This document shows positions 12,247 to 23,164 of a stretch of 64,000 bases of DNA, piece after piece. The notes under the pieces are model-generated. The model saw only the letters and a program-made list of their open reading frames with translations. It made no database searches and had not been told where the DNA came from. The position numbers and the translations under genes are program-made. Positions within the stretch are counted from its first letter, which is position 1. The number at the start of each line of letters is the position of its first letter. The DNA is from Beta vulgaris subsp. vulgaris (lineage: Eukaryota > Streptophyta > Magnoliopsida > Caryophyllales > Amaranthaceae), in the NCBI RefSeq assembly GCF_026745355.1, contig NC_079202.1:34285508-34349507 (forward strand). The letters are read 5' to 3'.

Positions 12247-15200
12247 TCCGCCTATCCAACATAGGTTCGTGATTGTTGTTTGCTTGCCTCTTCTTTTCTC
12301 TATCTATATTTTTTTATGTTGATTTATGTCATTGTTGGAGGGAGGTGTAGGGAGCAATGGGAATCTCTAGAAAAGAAAAATATGAAAAGTAGCGTCTTGA
12401 TACGGGAAATAAAGGAAACGCGGCCGAAATTGCCTTGTCATGGTTGGTTCGGCCGAAATTTCGGCTTAAATTCACCAGTTTGAAATTGTTAAATTCGGTT
12501 TGCGGAAGTCGAAACCATTCTATGTGGTACTCAGTGTGATAAGATTTTCAAGTAGCTTCGTAGTGTCCAACCTTTTTCAGGCGAAGAATTTCTCTCCCTT
12601 TTAATGTAAGTGTAAGCACTAACAACAAGAAAATAAACGGAAACATTAACGCTGACTAATGGAGGGGTACAGCCTAGAACTCACACAAATTTCAAGGGTA
12701 CTTGGATGGAAAAAACATTGGAAGTGCAGCTTAGAAAATGTTAAAACATAGGGGTACCAGTACCACGTAGATCTTTTTCATTTTATTTTTCTATAATGTC
12801 TTCCCCATCTTAATAAATTACTGAAAATCCTGATGACGAACCATGTGAGGTCGGACATTAAGCATCCCCAATCTGCTGTGTCATGAATGATCTAGTATTC
12901 TAGTTGCTATGTTCTGTTCATAGTTTCAACATGTCTAGGAATTCTTTCTCACATTCTTCTTAATTTAAATAAACTCTTAGATTTCTATTTGTCTGTTCTT
13001 GCCGTGTAGTTATTTTGTGTATTGATAAATTCTTTTTCCTACACAAGGCAAAAAAGGAATGCTTTGCCTTTCATGTCTTATATAATTGTATCTACTTTAA
13101 TCATGTCTCCTATTTCTCAATATATACTTCATATTTCATTGTCTGGGAATAATTAAAAAATGATTATTTTTTAGGGAGCAGTTTCGATCAGCATGTCTAT
13201 ATATCAGACTCTTTTCTGCTTCATATGTACTCATCTAACATCTGGAGAAAAAGAAGCTGAGCAAATAAAACGAAATGCTGATGTGAATGAAATACACCGG
13301 AGGACATATTTTCGCACTGAATCAGGTCTTGGAGTTCCCAAGAGCATTTATGATCATGAGTAAGCTCTGTTTATTGACACTTCTTGATTTTCAGCAATTG
13401 ATCATTTTCTTTCTCCTGAAGAAGGCTGTTCAAAGTTCTCTGGTTGTTCCGAACATGACATTAGCTGTATGTTTATTTTTTCAGGAGAATAATTTGGCTT
13501 GGTGATTTGAACTATCGCATCAACTTGTCATATGACCAGACACGGCAACTAATATCCGGAAAAGACTGGTCCGGATTGGCTGAATATGATCAGGTATCAG
13601 CTCAGATAAATTACTCCCTTATTACTTTGTCGAAACTTATATGTGTAGATGTCCAAGTCCAACTCTTTTGAAATGTGCACTTTATGAGTTTAATATCACA
13701 TTGAAAACTGACGCACGATACCATACTAATTTGTAGTTGTTTGGCCAGTTAAAGGCTTATACTCTATCGTTGGTGGGGCCACTTCTGACCAGTCCTGCAC
13801 TTAGTAATTGCAAACGTATAAGCACTAACTGCGTTTTGGATTACTCCAAATGTGTTTAGCCTTAGTCCTTTTGCTTATTTTATTTTTTTTGGAAAAACAA
13901 AATTTGTTTTTCCTCCTTGCCAACATAGGATCTGGCATGTTTTACATAGCTTGTGTTGAGGCTTTCTACTAGCTCTCTTATTCAGATCTAAGAGAACATG
14001 CTTGTTATAAAGTCAAAAAAATTTAGTTTTCTGCATTCATTTGTGTTGATTATCTCGATGAGAATGTCATGTCTGCGAGTGTCCCAAATGCTGACTTTTA
14101 GTATTGTATCAGAGTCAATAAGGATCAATTTTATAGTATGGCTGTGATGATCAGTTCATGACATCTGAAAAAACATCATCTCCTAAAGCAGAATGTGCCG
14201 TAAGGTTGTATCTTGTTGACCCGTTGGTAAAAAAAGCGTAAATGGGAGCTCATAAGATTGTTGAGCTCAAGTAGAACTGAAATTGGATATTTAGTTTCTT
14301 CAAGTTTGTGAAGTGAATTGAACTGCGTAGTCATCACTTATCCTGTCACACCCTGTCAGACCAGTCAGGAAGATAACACTGTCATTAACACTTTTTGTTA
14401 GTGATGTGTCGTTAAATAGTGGTATGGAAGAAACTCAATGATGCAAACATTTTGGTACTATCTATGACAGAATAAGATGCGAATTCAGGGATTAGCATTT
14501 AGAGATTTCTTGAGACTGCAGAAATATCTTTTCTGGTTCTGGTTTGATGAGATTTATACAGATGATATACTACCTACCCACAAAGAAATTATTACTTTTA
14601 CGTTTGTAGGCCTCTCTTTAGGCTTTTAGGGAGTGAATGAAATATTGTGTGAAAAAATTTGTTTTTACAAATTGATGTTTGTGCTTTGTTGGGTTTTGGA
14701 GAGTTGAGTCAGGACTACCTTTTTGATTGCAGAGAGGTTCTTCATCAGTTTGCACTGCAAAACGAATCTATTTCTGCAAGCATTAAGGAAACCCTTCTTG
14801 TTAGTCACATAATATGACATGGATCGACATAAGATTAAGAAACACTTACCAGATTGGACATTTGACTTCTTTTCCTTAATAGGTTGTCTCACCATCTCTC
14901 TTTCTTTTACTCTCATCCTCTCTACCTTGTTCACCTTTTCCCTACTTTTAATCTTCTCTCTACCTTTTGCATTTTTTTCCTTAGTTCATGTGCAAAAGCA
15001 GATGTCCTAATTTTATATAAACAGAGAGTATATGTCTGAATAATTGTCATGTGAAGTGCATGGAAACAGAGAAGAAAAGCAAGGTAGAGCCGAACCATCT
15101 AGCAAGTAATTATAGCAAGGTGCTAAAGTAATATTCACCAAAAATGTAAGATAATGATTGTAAATGATATGTCAAACTAAATCTCTTCCCTGCATCTTTT

Positions 15201-16972
15201 TAAGTGCACCAGATAGAGTAATAGAGAACTAGAAAAATAGACTTGACAGTATGATTTGAATTTCTCTAGTTCAATAGAAGATGCAAGACTCTTAACTAAA
15301 ACATACTTAAACAAGTTTGGTTGTGCTAATATTTCTGTAACCAGCTTTATGCCTGTGAATTGATACATATCTATATAATGGGGTTTTGTAATCCCTTTCA
15401 CAAAGTTGCGAAATCCCAGCTAGTCTATTATGTTTCCGGGAACACTGTGTTCTAAGAATATGCATCGAAGTCCTGATTGATGTACAATGGAAATTGTCGC
15501 TGCTCATTTTAAAACAAATTATGCAATATCAAATTGTACTTGGCATAAGATAAGTAGATTAACTTCTTTTGTTGAAAAGTCCATACCGTTGTCATAACTT
15601 TTGATATGGTGGCACTTGCAACTGCAGCTTATGAGAGAGTTTAAAAAAGGCCGTGCATTTGATGGATGGTCTGAAGGTATATTAAATTTTCCACCAACTT
15701 ACAAATATGAGATGAATTCCGATGATTATTATGGAGAAGATCCGAAGGTGGGGAGACGTACCCCTGCATGGTAAGCAATCTATTATCATTTGTATTAAAA
15801 GTTCTGCCTTTTACGATCATGCTGTTTTGGCTTTAGCTTTTTCTATTTTGCTCCACTTCCTTTTCTTTCCTCCCCCCCCCCCATCCCCCCCTTTACATGG
15901 GGTGCACAGTGCTCTCTTCTCCAAGTCTTATCAGTTCCACATAAATTATAAATTAGTCTAATGGTCGTCCCAATTTCTGTGAACTTCTAATATTTTTGAA
16001 ATCAAAGTTAAATTATTAATTGAAATTTATACATAACTAATATCTATCAAATTGAGTCAAATCAAATCCTCTTCCAATAAAAACAATAATCCTTGTAGAT
16101 GAAATCTAACACCCTTGCATTCCCTTTATCACATTGATGCTTCATTATACAACCTTCCATGAGAGGGTTTATCGATCTGTTATAGTTTTGTACTTCACCA
16201 TAATCTGATTCAACTGATTGGATATGAAGAATGGAGATTGAAGAACTCAATTATGCGGTGGAACTGTATCGATCCCAATCAATGAACCAATATGTAGTAG
16301 ACCAACAAGTAGTAGAGAAGCGAAAGATATGGACTTCAAATTCTCATGAGCAGAGGGATAAAATCCAATTTATGGGTAGTCAAGCTCTTCATTACAGAGA
16401 CAAAGAATATATATTGTGAACATTAACACGAAATCTGATAAACATTGGGGGTACCATTCCCTTAAAAAGCTTTGAAACCTTCAGATTGATAGACAAAACT
16501 AGGGTTTTGAGGGATTGAAGAGCTAGGAGTTCTACCAAACTTTCATTTGTAGTCTCCCCCCATATTTTTCTTTCCCTTTGGGCTTTTCCATCTCCTTGTT
16601 CAACTTTTTATTGTTTTTATCAATTATTAGCAAATAGAGGTGTTATATCATCTCCCACCAAATCATGGCCGTCATTATACAATCTTCTAAGAGGGGGTCA
16701 ATCGATGTGGTATAGTTTTGAGGCGAAGATTCTGTGTAAACAATAGTTGTTTCCATGAGCTTAGTGCCAATCTTTCCACCTTCATTTTCATACATGTCTT
16801 AGTTCAGGTTGGCTGTCTAGTTAAAAGTCTTGTTCTCTTCACCTAATTTCTACTGGTTAAACTTTTTTGTGCAGACTAAATCTTAACTTTACTGATCTTA
16901 ATTGATCTTTGCTGATTTAAACTGTTTTTTTCCCCAAAAGTCTACTGTTTTCCTCTTATGCAATTTACTAAG

Positions 16973-17028
<56 letters not shown>

Positions 17029-17784
17029 CGGGATCGCTGTTATTGAAACTGATTTTGCTCATCAAATCTGATGTTTACTGATTACTATCAGTATGTTTCT
17101 GTTTTACATAAAAGAACATGGCCTAAGATGCCAAGTTCTGAATGCCAACAGTAAGAAGCTGTACTCTAAATATAGCCTTAAATTGTCTGAGATAAATTGT
17201 TTCATAATACAGTATTGAATTCTTTGCTTTTTAGGTGTGACCGCATACTCTCATTTGGAAAAGGATTGAAGCTGCTTAGCTATGGAAGGTCTGAACATAA
17301 GTTGTCTGACCATCGACCTGTCACTGCAATATATGATGTGGAGGTTGAGGTGTTCTCTCCTAGAAAGTTACAGCGGGCCCTTACATTTACTAATGCTGAA
17401 GTGGAAAATGAAGATATTGTGATTGACCTCAGAATGAATGCAGCATTGAGCCAATTGAGACTGGAAGAGGCAAGTAACAGTTCTTTGTTTCAAATATACT
17501 GATCTTCCCTTGATGCATAGCGCCACAGCCGTAGGGTGTCAGTATGATTAGCTATTATGTGATTCAAATAGAGAATTGTATTGTCCAGCCCTGTCCATTT
17601 GCTCCCTATCTCTTTCCATTGTAGATGTTCAATGGACATGAGAACTAATTTGTCAACATGCCAATATACTATGCAATTTCATTAGTAGCATTGAAAACCT
17701 TAAAGATCTATAATTCAATGTCACAAATTTTATTTCTAATATTGATGTCTGTTGCTGCAGGATATGGCTGAGTGGGGCCGTTGA
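6308..17784 (+). CDS. IP5P1-like: Type I inositol polyphosphate 5-phosphatase (ten exons)
   Basis: Exons: 6308-6343, 6530-6806, 10078-10150, 10254-10358, 10635-11466, 13175-13359, 13485-13593, 15628-15770, 17235-17469, 17761-17784. All phases agree and give 672 residues. The enzyme removes the 5-phosphate from inositol polyphosphates (InsP3, InsP4), and in some members from phosphoinositides, ending calcium-linked signals. Seen: an N-terminal SSWAEICCLG...LRKWLN block, an acidic D/N-rich stretch (about residues 63-92), TWNVGG (134-139), SDPPSPSKFK, VGVGVMGYIGNK, the catalytic IIWLGDLNYR (505-514), RRTPAWCDRIL (582-592) and SDHRPV (611-616). The start was chosen because the 36-nt first exon joins in phase to the conserved N-terminal block, as I remember it from Arabidopsis IP5P1. 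The large exon 5 carries a serine-rich linker. The last intron has a GC donor. No frame damage is seen. The exact paralogue is uncertain. Confidence 0.9.
7291..7474. mobile_element. Stowaway-like MITE inside intron 2
   Basis: Left end CTTTCTCCGTTTCATTTACT. The right end, in reverse complement, is CTTCCTCCGTTTCATAATAT, with inverted similarity continuing for about 33 bp (CGCTACACTT in both). TA dinucleotides at 7289-7290 and 7475-7476 are the expected Tc1/mariner-type target duplication. It is 184 bp with no coding capacity. Confidence 0.75.
9395..9900 (+). pseudogene. Internally deleted Ty1-copia remnant in intron 2
   Basis: Translated pieces match the Copia reverse transcriptase: QLDINYTFSHGN (about 9409-9445) and HVCRLRESLFGLKQA (about 9500-9543). 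A separate frame at about 9690-9755 reads ANIFTKGLPSSLYMEF, the end of Copia RNase H. The YVDD active site between them is missing. A purine run (aggggtg) just before TGATAATAG at about 9757 looks like a polypurine tract followed by the start of the 3' LTR. A weak resemblance between 8681-8760 and 9860-9925 may be the decayed LTR pair; I could not confirm it. Confidence 0.65.
12216..12240 (+). repeat. Poly(T) tract in intron 5
   Basis: Twenty-five consecutive T within the intron 11467-13174. No flanking duplication was found, so I call it a simple repeat. Confidence 0.9.
16139..16730. repeat. Pair of ~60-bp direct repeats in intron 8
   Basis: The segment at 16139-16199 (cattatacaaccttccatga...tatagttttg) recurs at 16667-16730 with scattered differences. 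The two copies share cattatacaa, gaggg and tatagttttg in the same order and are about 530 bp apart. They could be short LTRs of a small unidentified element or a local duplication. Confidence 0.6.
16974..17027. repeat. (TA)n microsatellite in intron 8
   Basis: An uninterrupted 54-bp TA dinucleotide run, about 207 bp upstream of the start of exon 9. Confidence 0.97.
17470..17760 (+). other. GC-AG intron before the last 5-phosphatase exon
   Basis: Exon 9 ends ...CTGGAAGAG and is followed by GCAAGT, the strong plant GC-donor consensus (AG|GCAAGT). The acceptor is TTGCTGCAG at 17752-17760. Removing it adds GAT ATG GCT GAG TGG GGC CGT TGA (17761-17784), a seven-residue C-terminus in frame. If it is retained, the protein instead ends ASNSSLFQIY at 17502. 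No GT donor near the end of exon 9 gives an equally good join. Confidence 0.7.
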
Positions 17785-19231
17785 CTTGGCTGTTCCTCGT
17801 TCCATAATTCCTTTACATATATATCCAGCACTTCAATTTGATCACGCGTTTAGCTTTGGAGTGTTCAAATTCATCAACGGTATTGTACATTGCAGTTGGC
17901 GTGCTTCATCTTTGGTATTTGTACAGGTTTTATCTTTGACAAATAGGTAGAAGTTTGAGGAGGCAGGGTAGACTGATCTTCATGGTCAGTTTTCTTGAAG
18001 AATCTTCAAGAAGTGAAACCAAAAGTGCAGGAGGGTAAAAAAATCTTGGAGAAAATATAAACTATAAGTACCATGTACATTACACCCTTTTCATATACCA
18101 TTACAAACTTTCCGTATACTATTACCATTTCTTCATACAGAACGAGAAGACGCAGGTAATAGCTTTTTTGTCGTTTGTGTAAGATTGTAAGAAGAGTAGC
18201 TTATATTTGCCCATGTTTGAGTGTATCCCATTTCTTTTGTACCATTAAAATTCACATCATTCAGATCTTTCATTCATTTAAACACCAAGTCGATTATATT
18301 GTACATTGATGGACTTGGATGATTTGTATGCCTGTATCTCTGATGTATCAATATGCTGCAAGAGATTTTTTTAATGTTTAAAACAGTTCATAGTTTGTAG
18401 GACATTTACTCTTGCAATTGGATAGATTGTACCGACTGTCATATCATCATATGTGAATGCATGTGCAATTAACATTATAGTTGAAAGTCTATGCAAGTAG
18501 TTTTAGTTGTCTGTGAGATTGAAATTTGAAACCATCTAGAGCAATTACAATGGTGCCTGAAATCGTATGAATTGAATTGGAAAAATCTCCACAAAACAAT
18601 TAACGAAGTAAGCGTGAAGATTACATATGTGAATTTAAGCTGAACTGATGCAAAAAAGTGTGGACTATGGCCTTTCATTCCCTTGTTTCGTCGTGGCACA
18701 CCCTCCCCGCAAGCACCCCCCGGCTCAGGGGGGACCAGAAAAGGCCTTTCGTTTTTGAGATTTCTTTTTCCGCTTATCATTTTGTTTCTTTTAAATGTAA
18801 GTTCAAAATACTTCAAATAAATAAATAAAAATATAGGTAAAAAGTAACAGATAATATTGAGACATTGGGTTAATAATGTTTTGAAATATAATAACAGGGT
18901 TTGGGCAAGAGTTGGGACAAGCTAGTGAAAAATGAAGTGGAGCAAAGGGAAGGATAATTGAGAAACAAATTAATACTTTATCTTCTGATACTATTGTAGC
19001 CTTGTATGCACTTTTAGGATATATTCATTCAACTTAAATAAATAACTTATAGGTCTGATCAAGTTGCATTAGGTGTACATATAAGGTAAAATCAAAATTA
19101 ATGAGGTTTAATTAGGCGTAAACATAAAGGTAAATTCAAGTTCAGTCAATTCTAATAAATTATGTTTAGAATAGCTGGGGGAAGCAAACACAACTTTTGA
19201 AGGGTTTGTTGATAATCCTTACATGTAGGAT
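17785..19231 (+). other. 3' flank of the 5-phosphatase gene, no further gene
   Basis: The first several hundred bases are probably the 3' untranslated region. A short G/C cluster at about 18700-18735 (ccccccggctcagggggg) can form a small hairpin. The rest is AT-rich intergenic DNA with no frame I would support. Confidence 0.5.
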
Positions 19232-19242
19232 GAGTTTTACCT

Positions 19243-19285
<43 letters not shown>

Positions 19286-19309
19286 AGGAGAGGAGCTTTA
19301 CCTAGTTTC
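19232..19309 (-). mobile_element. Poly(A)-only retroinsertion with TSD
   Basis: A 37-T run (19248-19284) followed by gaggagag sits between two near-identical copies of gag(t/c)tttacctagtt (19232-19247 and 19293-19309). Read on the minus strand this is ctctcctc plus A37 between target duplications. That is the footprint of target-primed reverse transcription that copied almost nothing except the tail. Confidence 0.6.
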
Positions 19310-19884
19310 TAACAATTATGAACAAATTGTTCATGACAAAGACTTATTTTTTAGTTCGATCTAGGTTTATTCATTTCAATTTAGCTTAATTCGGTCAAAA
19401 TTAGTCCAAAAGCAAAAAGACTTATTCTAAACCATATGGAAAAAATAAGGGAGTTACGGGTGGAGTACATTTTTTGTCGAAGTAGCTTGAGATATTTGGA
19501 TAGACAATAGTACTTTGGTTAGCCTATCTTACGGAGCTCGACTTGCTTTTATGTAACAAATGGGGTGCAAGCCATGCTGAACATAAAATTTTGATCTCAT
19601 TATTTATGTTCAACCTTATTATGAAAAAAAAATAATAAAGAAGAGAGGGAATACGATTTTGGATAGAGACTAATAATGAGATCTAAATTACTTCTTGGTC
19701 TCGTGATGTCCTGTATTATTGTATGTAATTGATATTATTTTTTTGAATTTAGTGAAACATTAATCTATACAAATATATTAAAAGGCATGCGTGACAATGT
19801 ATACATGCCACGTGGCACCTCTGTTACTCCATTAGAATTGTTCAATGTGTACATAAGTCATGTCAATTGTCAATTAACAAAAGT

Positions 19885-19975
19885 AAAATTAACTTGCAAC
19901 AAGATTTAAACCCAGGACCTCTTGCTATTATACATGACACAATTACCATCTCAACCAACTTTTATTCATGCTTTA
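19885..19975 (-). repeat. tRNA-like (SINE-like) A/B-box segment
   Basis: On the minus strand, GGTTGAGATGGTAATTG is followed about 20 bases later by GGTCCTGGGTTTAAATC, resembling pol III A and B boxes at tRNA-like spacing. No cloverleaf closes and no poly(A) end was found, so this is at best a decayed SINE head. Confidence 0.3.
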
Positions 19976-20201
19976 AGTGTCCACATATCATATTTGTACC
20001 TTTTAAATGTTGAGTTTTCCTTAATATATTTTAATGAAAATGAAAAAAAAATACAATATCAAATTTGGAAAACAAAACTAACCCAGGGTGACTCTTGGGC
20101 CCAAATACAAGTTTATGTATACAAAGGTGCTTGTAGTTTGAAATTATATATATTTAAAAGTATCATTAAAAAATTTGGATATATTTTTTCAATCACAATA
20201 T

Positions 20202-20824
20202 ACACACAAAAGCAATTCTTCTAGTTTGGATAGTAGTCAACAAGTTGTTAAAGACTCTAAAAAGCCTAGGCCAAATATTATTTGGTCCCCCCTCTTAATT
20301 TTGTCAAACTTAATTTTGATGGTTCCAAGTTGCAGAATAGTAGCACTGCGTATGGCTTTGTTATTAGAGATATTGTGGGGAATCTTGTGCTTAGTGGTGG
20401 GTGCTAATGCCATCGCTGATAATCTAGCTGAGGCCTGAGGTCTAAGAGAAGGTATTAGGGGAGCTATCTTTCTGGGAGCTAGAAATATTACTATTGAGGG
20501 TGATAATCTCTCGGTTATTCAAGTTATCAAAAGAATCTGGAAAATTCCTTGGTCAATTAATGCTCTTATTAATGATGCAGCAGAAGATCTTAGAAAATTT
20601 GATAATTATAATATTCAACATGTTTTTAAAGAAGCTAATTATGCTGCCAACTGGATGGCAAATCATGGCCATTCTACTTCTAATCTCTGTTATTGGTTTG
20701 AATCTCCTAATATTGCTTTTTTCAAAATCATCCGTAAGGATGCTTTAGGGTGGCCTGTTAATTGGGTTCCTCCCTAGTTTCTTTCTTTCTGACTAAAAAA
20801 AACACACACACACAAAAGCAATTC
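20202..20824 (+). mobile_element. 5'-truncated LINE fragment with perfect 17-bp TSD
   Basis: acacacaaaagcaattc occurs identically at 20202-20218 and 20808-20824. Between them lies the 3' end of a LINE: an RNase H domain, a stop, a short 3' region and a tail (AAAAAAAA followed by CA repeats). This is a classic 5'-truncated insertion by target-primed reverse transcription. The left part of the TSD is low-complexity, but the agcaattc half is not. Confidence 0.8.
20260..20778 (+). pseudogene. RNase H (RVT_3) domain of a LINE ORF2, decayed
   Basis: Three frames must be combined. IIWSP is followed by LNFVKLNFDGSKLQNSSTAYG, which has the first catalytic Asp region, then by IEGDNLSVIQVIKRIWKIPW and VFKEANYAANWMANHG, then VNWVPP and a stop at about 20778. 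The order K-LNFDGS, I-EGD and A-NWMA-H is that of the plant LINE RNase H. At least two frameshifts and one stop (TGA at about 20436) disrupt it. The intact TSD implies the copy was already partly decayed, or has mutated in the coding part, since insertion. Confidence 0.75.
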
Positions 20825-20881
20825 AATCAACAATGACAATTGTCGGCCTAAATATGAAGTAACTCTCAATTTCCGGAAAAC

Positions 20882-22270
20882 AATATGCTCTTTGATAAAA
20901 CAAATTGGATGATTTATAAAAGTTGGTTATATCTTAGATAGTTACTACATCTATTTCATTTTAATCTATACACTTTTACGTTTGCCAACATAAAACTTTG
21001 ACCATTAATATATTTGATTACGAACAAGAAAAATTATAAAAAGTTGACATTTGAAAATTGTGATGAGACATATCTAACAAGATCCCACATGACTATGTTT
21101 TCCTTAGGTAAACGATAGTGAACGTAAAGCATGTGAACAATGTCAATATACAAAGTGAATCAGATCAATAATAAACCGATGTAATACAAAACTGAAGCAA
21201 TGAAGCTAAGCATTAAAATTGTATTAATTTCAATAATTAGGGGAAATGAAGGGCGTAAAGTAGGGAACTGAACTCCAATTTTCAGTTACCAAAATGTAAG
21301 GAATAAATCTAATCAATCTTTAGTTACAAAATTAAAGATATTAAGTTTAATTTAGTAAATAGGGTTTATGAGAGAGTAGTCTATGAGATGAATTACCTTA
21401 ATTTTTAGTTATAATATCTGGATTAATTAGATTGAATTTATTCAAGAAGAATGCAAAACTTTTGACATCCTCTAGTGGTGAAAAATATTCGTCCTCCTCG
21501 TCATAAGCGAGCTAGGTCAATCAAGGGTGTTTCAGAGATGAAAAGAATGAATTCATTAAAAGAGGAGTTTCAAAAACCATATGCTCTTCGATATAAAAAT
21601 TGGATGATTCATAGGAGTTGGTTATATCTTAAACGATTGCTATATCTGTTTCTTTTCAATCTATACAAATATAAAACTTTGACCATTAATATATTTAATT
21701 ATGAACAAGTAAAATTATAAAAGTTTACAATTAAAAATTATGATGAGACATATCTAAAAAGATCCCACATGTATATTGTTTTTCCTTAGGTAAACAATAG
21801 TCAATGTAAAGTATGTGAATAATGTCAAATTACAAAGTAAATAGATTAATAATAAATCGATGTAGTACAAAACTGAAGCAATAAAGCTAAGCGTTAAAAT
21901 TGTATTAATTTTAATAATTAGGGGCAATGAATGGGCGTAATGTAGGAAACGTAAAATCCAATTATCAGTTACCAAAATCTAAGAATAGTTTTAATCAATT
22001 TTCTGTTACAAAATTAAAGATATTAAGTTTATTTTGGGAAATGGGGTTTATGAGAGTTTAGTCTATGAGATGAATTACCTTAATTTTTAGTTATAATATC
22101 TAGATTAATTAGATTGAATTTCTTCAAGAAGAATGCAAAACCCTTGACATCCTCTAGTGGTGAAAAATATTCTTCCTCCCCATCATAAGCGAGCTAGGTC
22201 AATCAGGGATATCTGAGAGATGAAAAAATGAATCCATTGAAAGAGGAGTTTTGAAAGGAAGCAATAACCA
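20882..22270. repeat. Tandem duplication, unit about 0.69 kb, plus a degenerate third piece
   Basis: Copy 1 (about 20882-21575) and copy 2 (about 21576-22270) share long stretches in the same order: tatgctcttygata, gttggttatatctta, ttgaccattaatatattt, gatcccacatg, and gacatcctctagtggtgaa near each end. By eye they match over nearly the full length with scattered substitutions. A weaker third copy of the end segment lies at about 22430-22620. Each copy contains a Stowaway-like core (aatctatacac...gaccattaatat...gatcccacatg). Confidence 0.8.
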
Positions 22271-22733
22271 TCATGAATATCCGAAAGCTTTTGAGGAAGC
22301 AGTGGCTATATTTAGAGGAAGAAGAAAAGGGATAGAAATAATTTTAACTTAACCTACTCGCGTACTTTTATCTTTCTTTTTTTGGCGGATACTTTTAATT
22401 AAAGCCCAATTATAATATATTTGGATTTAGGGATTGTATGACCTTTAGTGGCCGAAAAATATTGTTCATTCCTGTTATTGACAAGGTCAATCACGTATGT
22501 TCTAGAAATAGAAAAAAGGAATATATTAGAGGAGCTTTGAAATGAAACAATTTTTATGAATAAGAAGCTTTGGAAAAAAACAATGGACATAGAAGCATCT
22601 TGAGGAAGAAGGAAATCTCGGAATAAGACATTTTAACATAGCCTACTGTAGATCAGGGAGCTTCTGTTATGCATCAATTGTTTGTTACTGGTGTCTGTTG
22701 TCTATTATTGCTCAATTGATGAGCTGTGTAAGT

Positions 22734-22907
22734 TGTTAGAAGTTAGTTAGTTTGTTACATTACTTCTTCTACATTCTTTTAGTTTTTCTACTTGTATATA
22801 TATATAGTTTCTTGTAGGCTGTAAATCATTTAAAAGTTTGCATAAAATTCGTTTTCTTCTACAGAATTCTCTCTTCTTCTCTCTGAGATAACATGATTAT
22901 CTCCACA
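22734..22907 (+). repeat. Copia B 5' LTR
   Basis: It begins TGTTAGAAG and ends CCACA immediately before TGGTATCTGATC (22908-22919), a primer-binding site close to initiator tRNA-Met complement. An internal TATATATATAG lies at about 22795. It is 174 bp, short for a Copia LTR. The start is judged only by the TG motif. No matching 3' LTR was found. Confidence 0.55.
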
Positions 22908-23164
22908 TGGTATCTGATCAAAATTTTTTGATTTTGATGATTGATTTCAATCAATTCTGAACTAAACTCCAGAAAACTTTTGTTTTTGTTTTGATCCAAA
23001 TCAACAATCTGAGTTGATTTTCTGCAAATATTGTCTGAATTTGATCTAAATCAACATTTTAAGTTGATTTTCTTACAAATTACTATCTGAATTCATTCTC
23101 CAGTAACAATTTGTCAAGTTTATTCTTGCATTTTGTTGTGCTTCCATTAACAAGTGTTGTCAAG

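Noticed and set aside
14665..15010. Frames in intron 7 as genes
   Set aside because: Both strands show short frames without domains inside a spliced intron.
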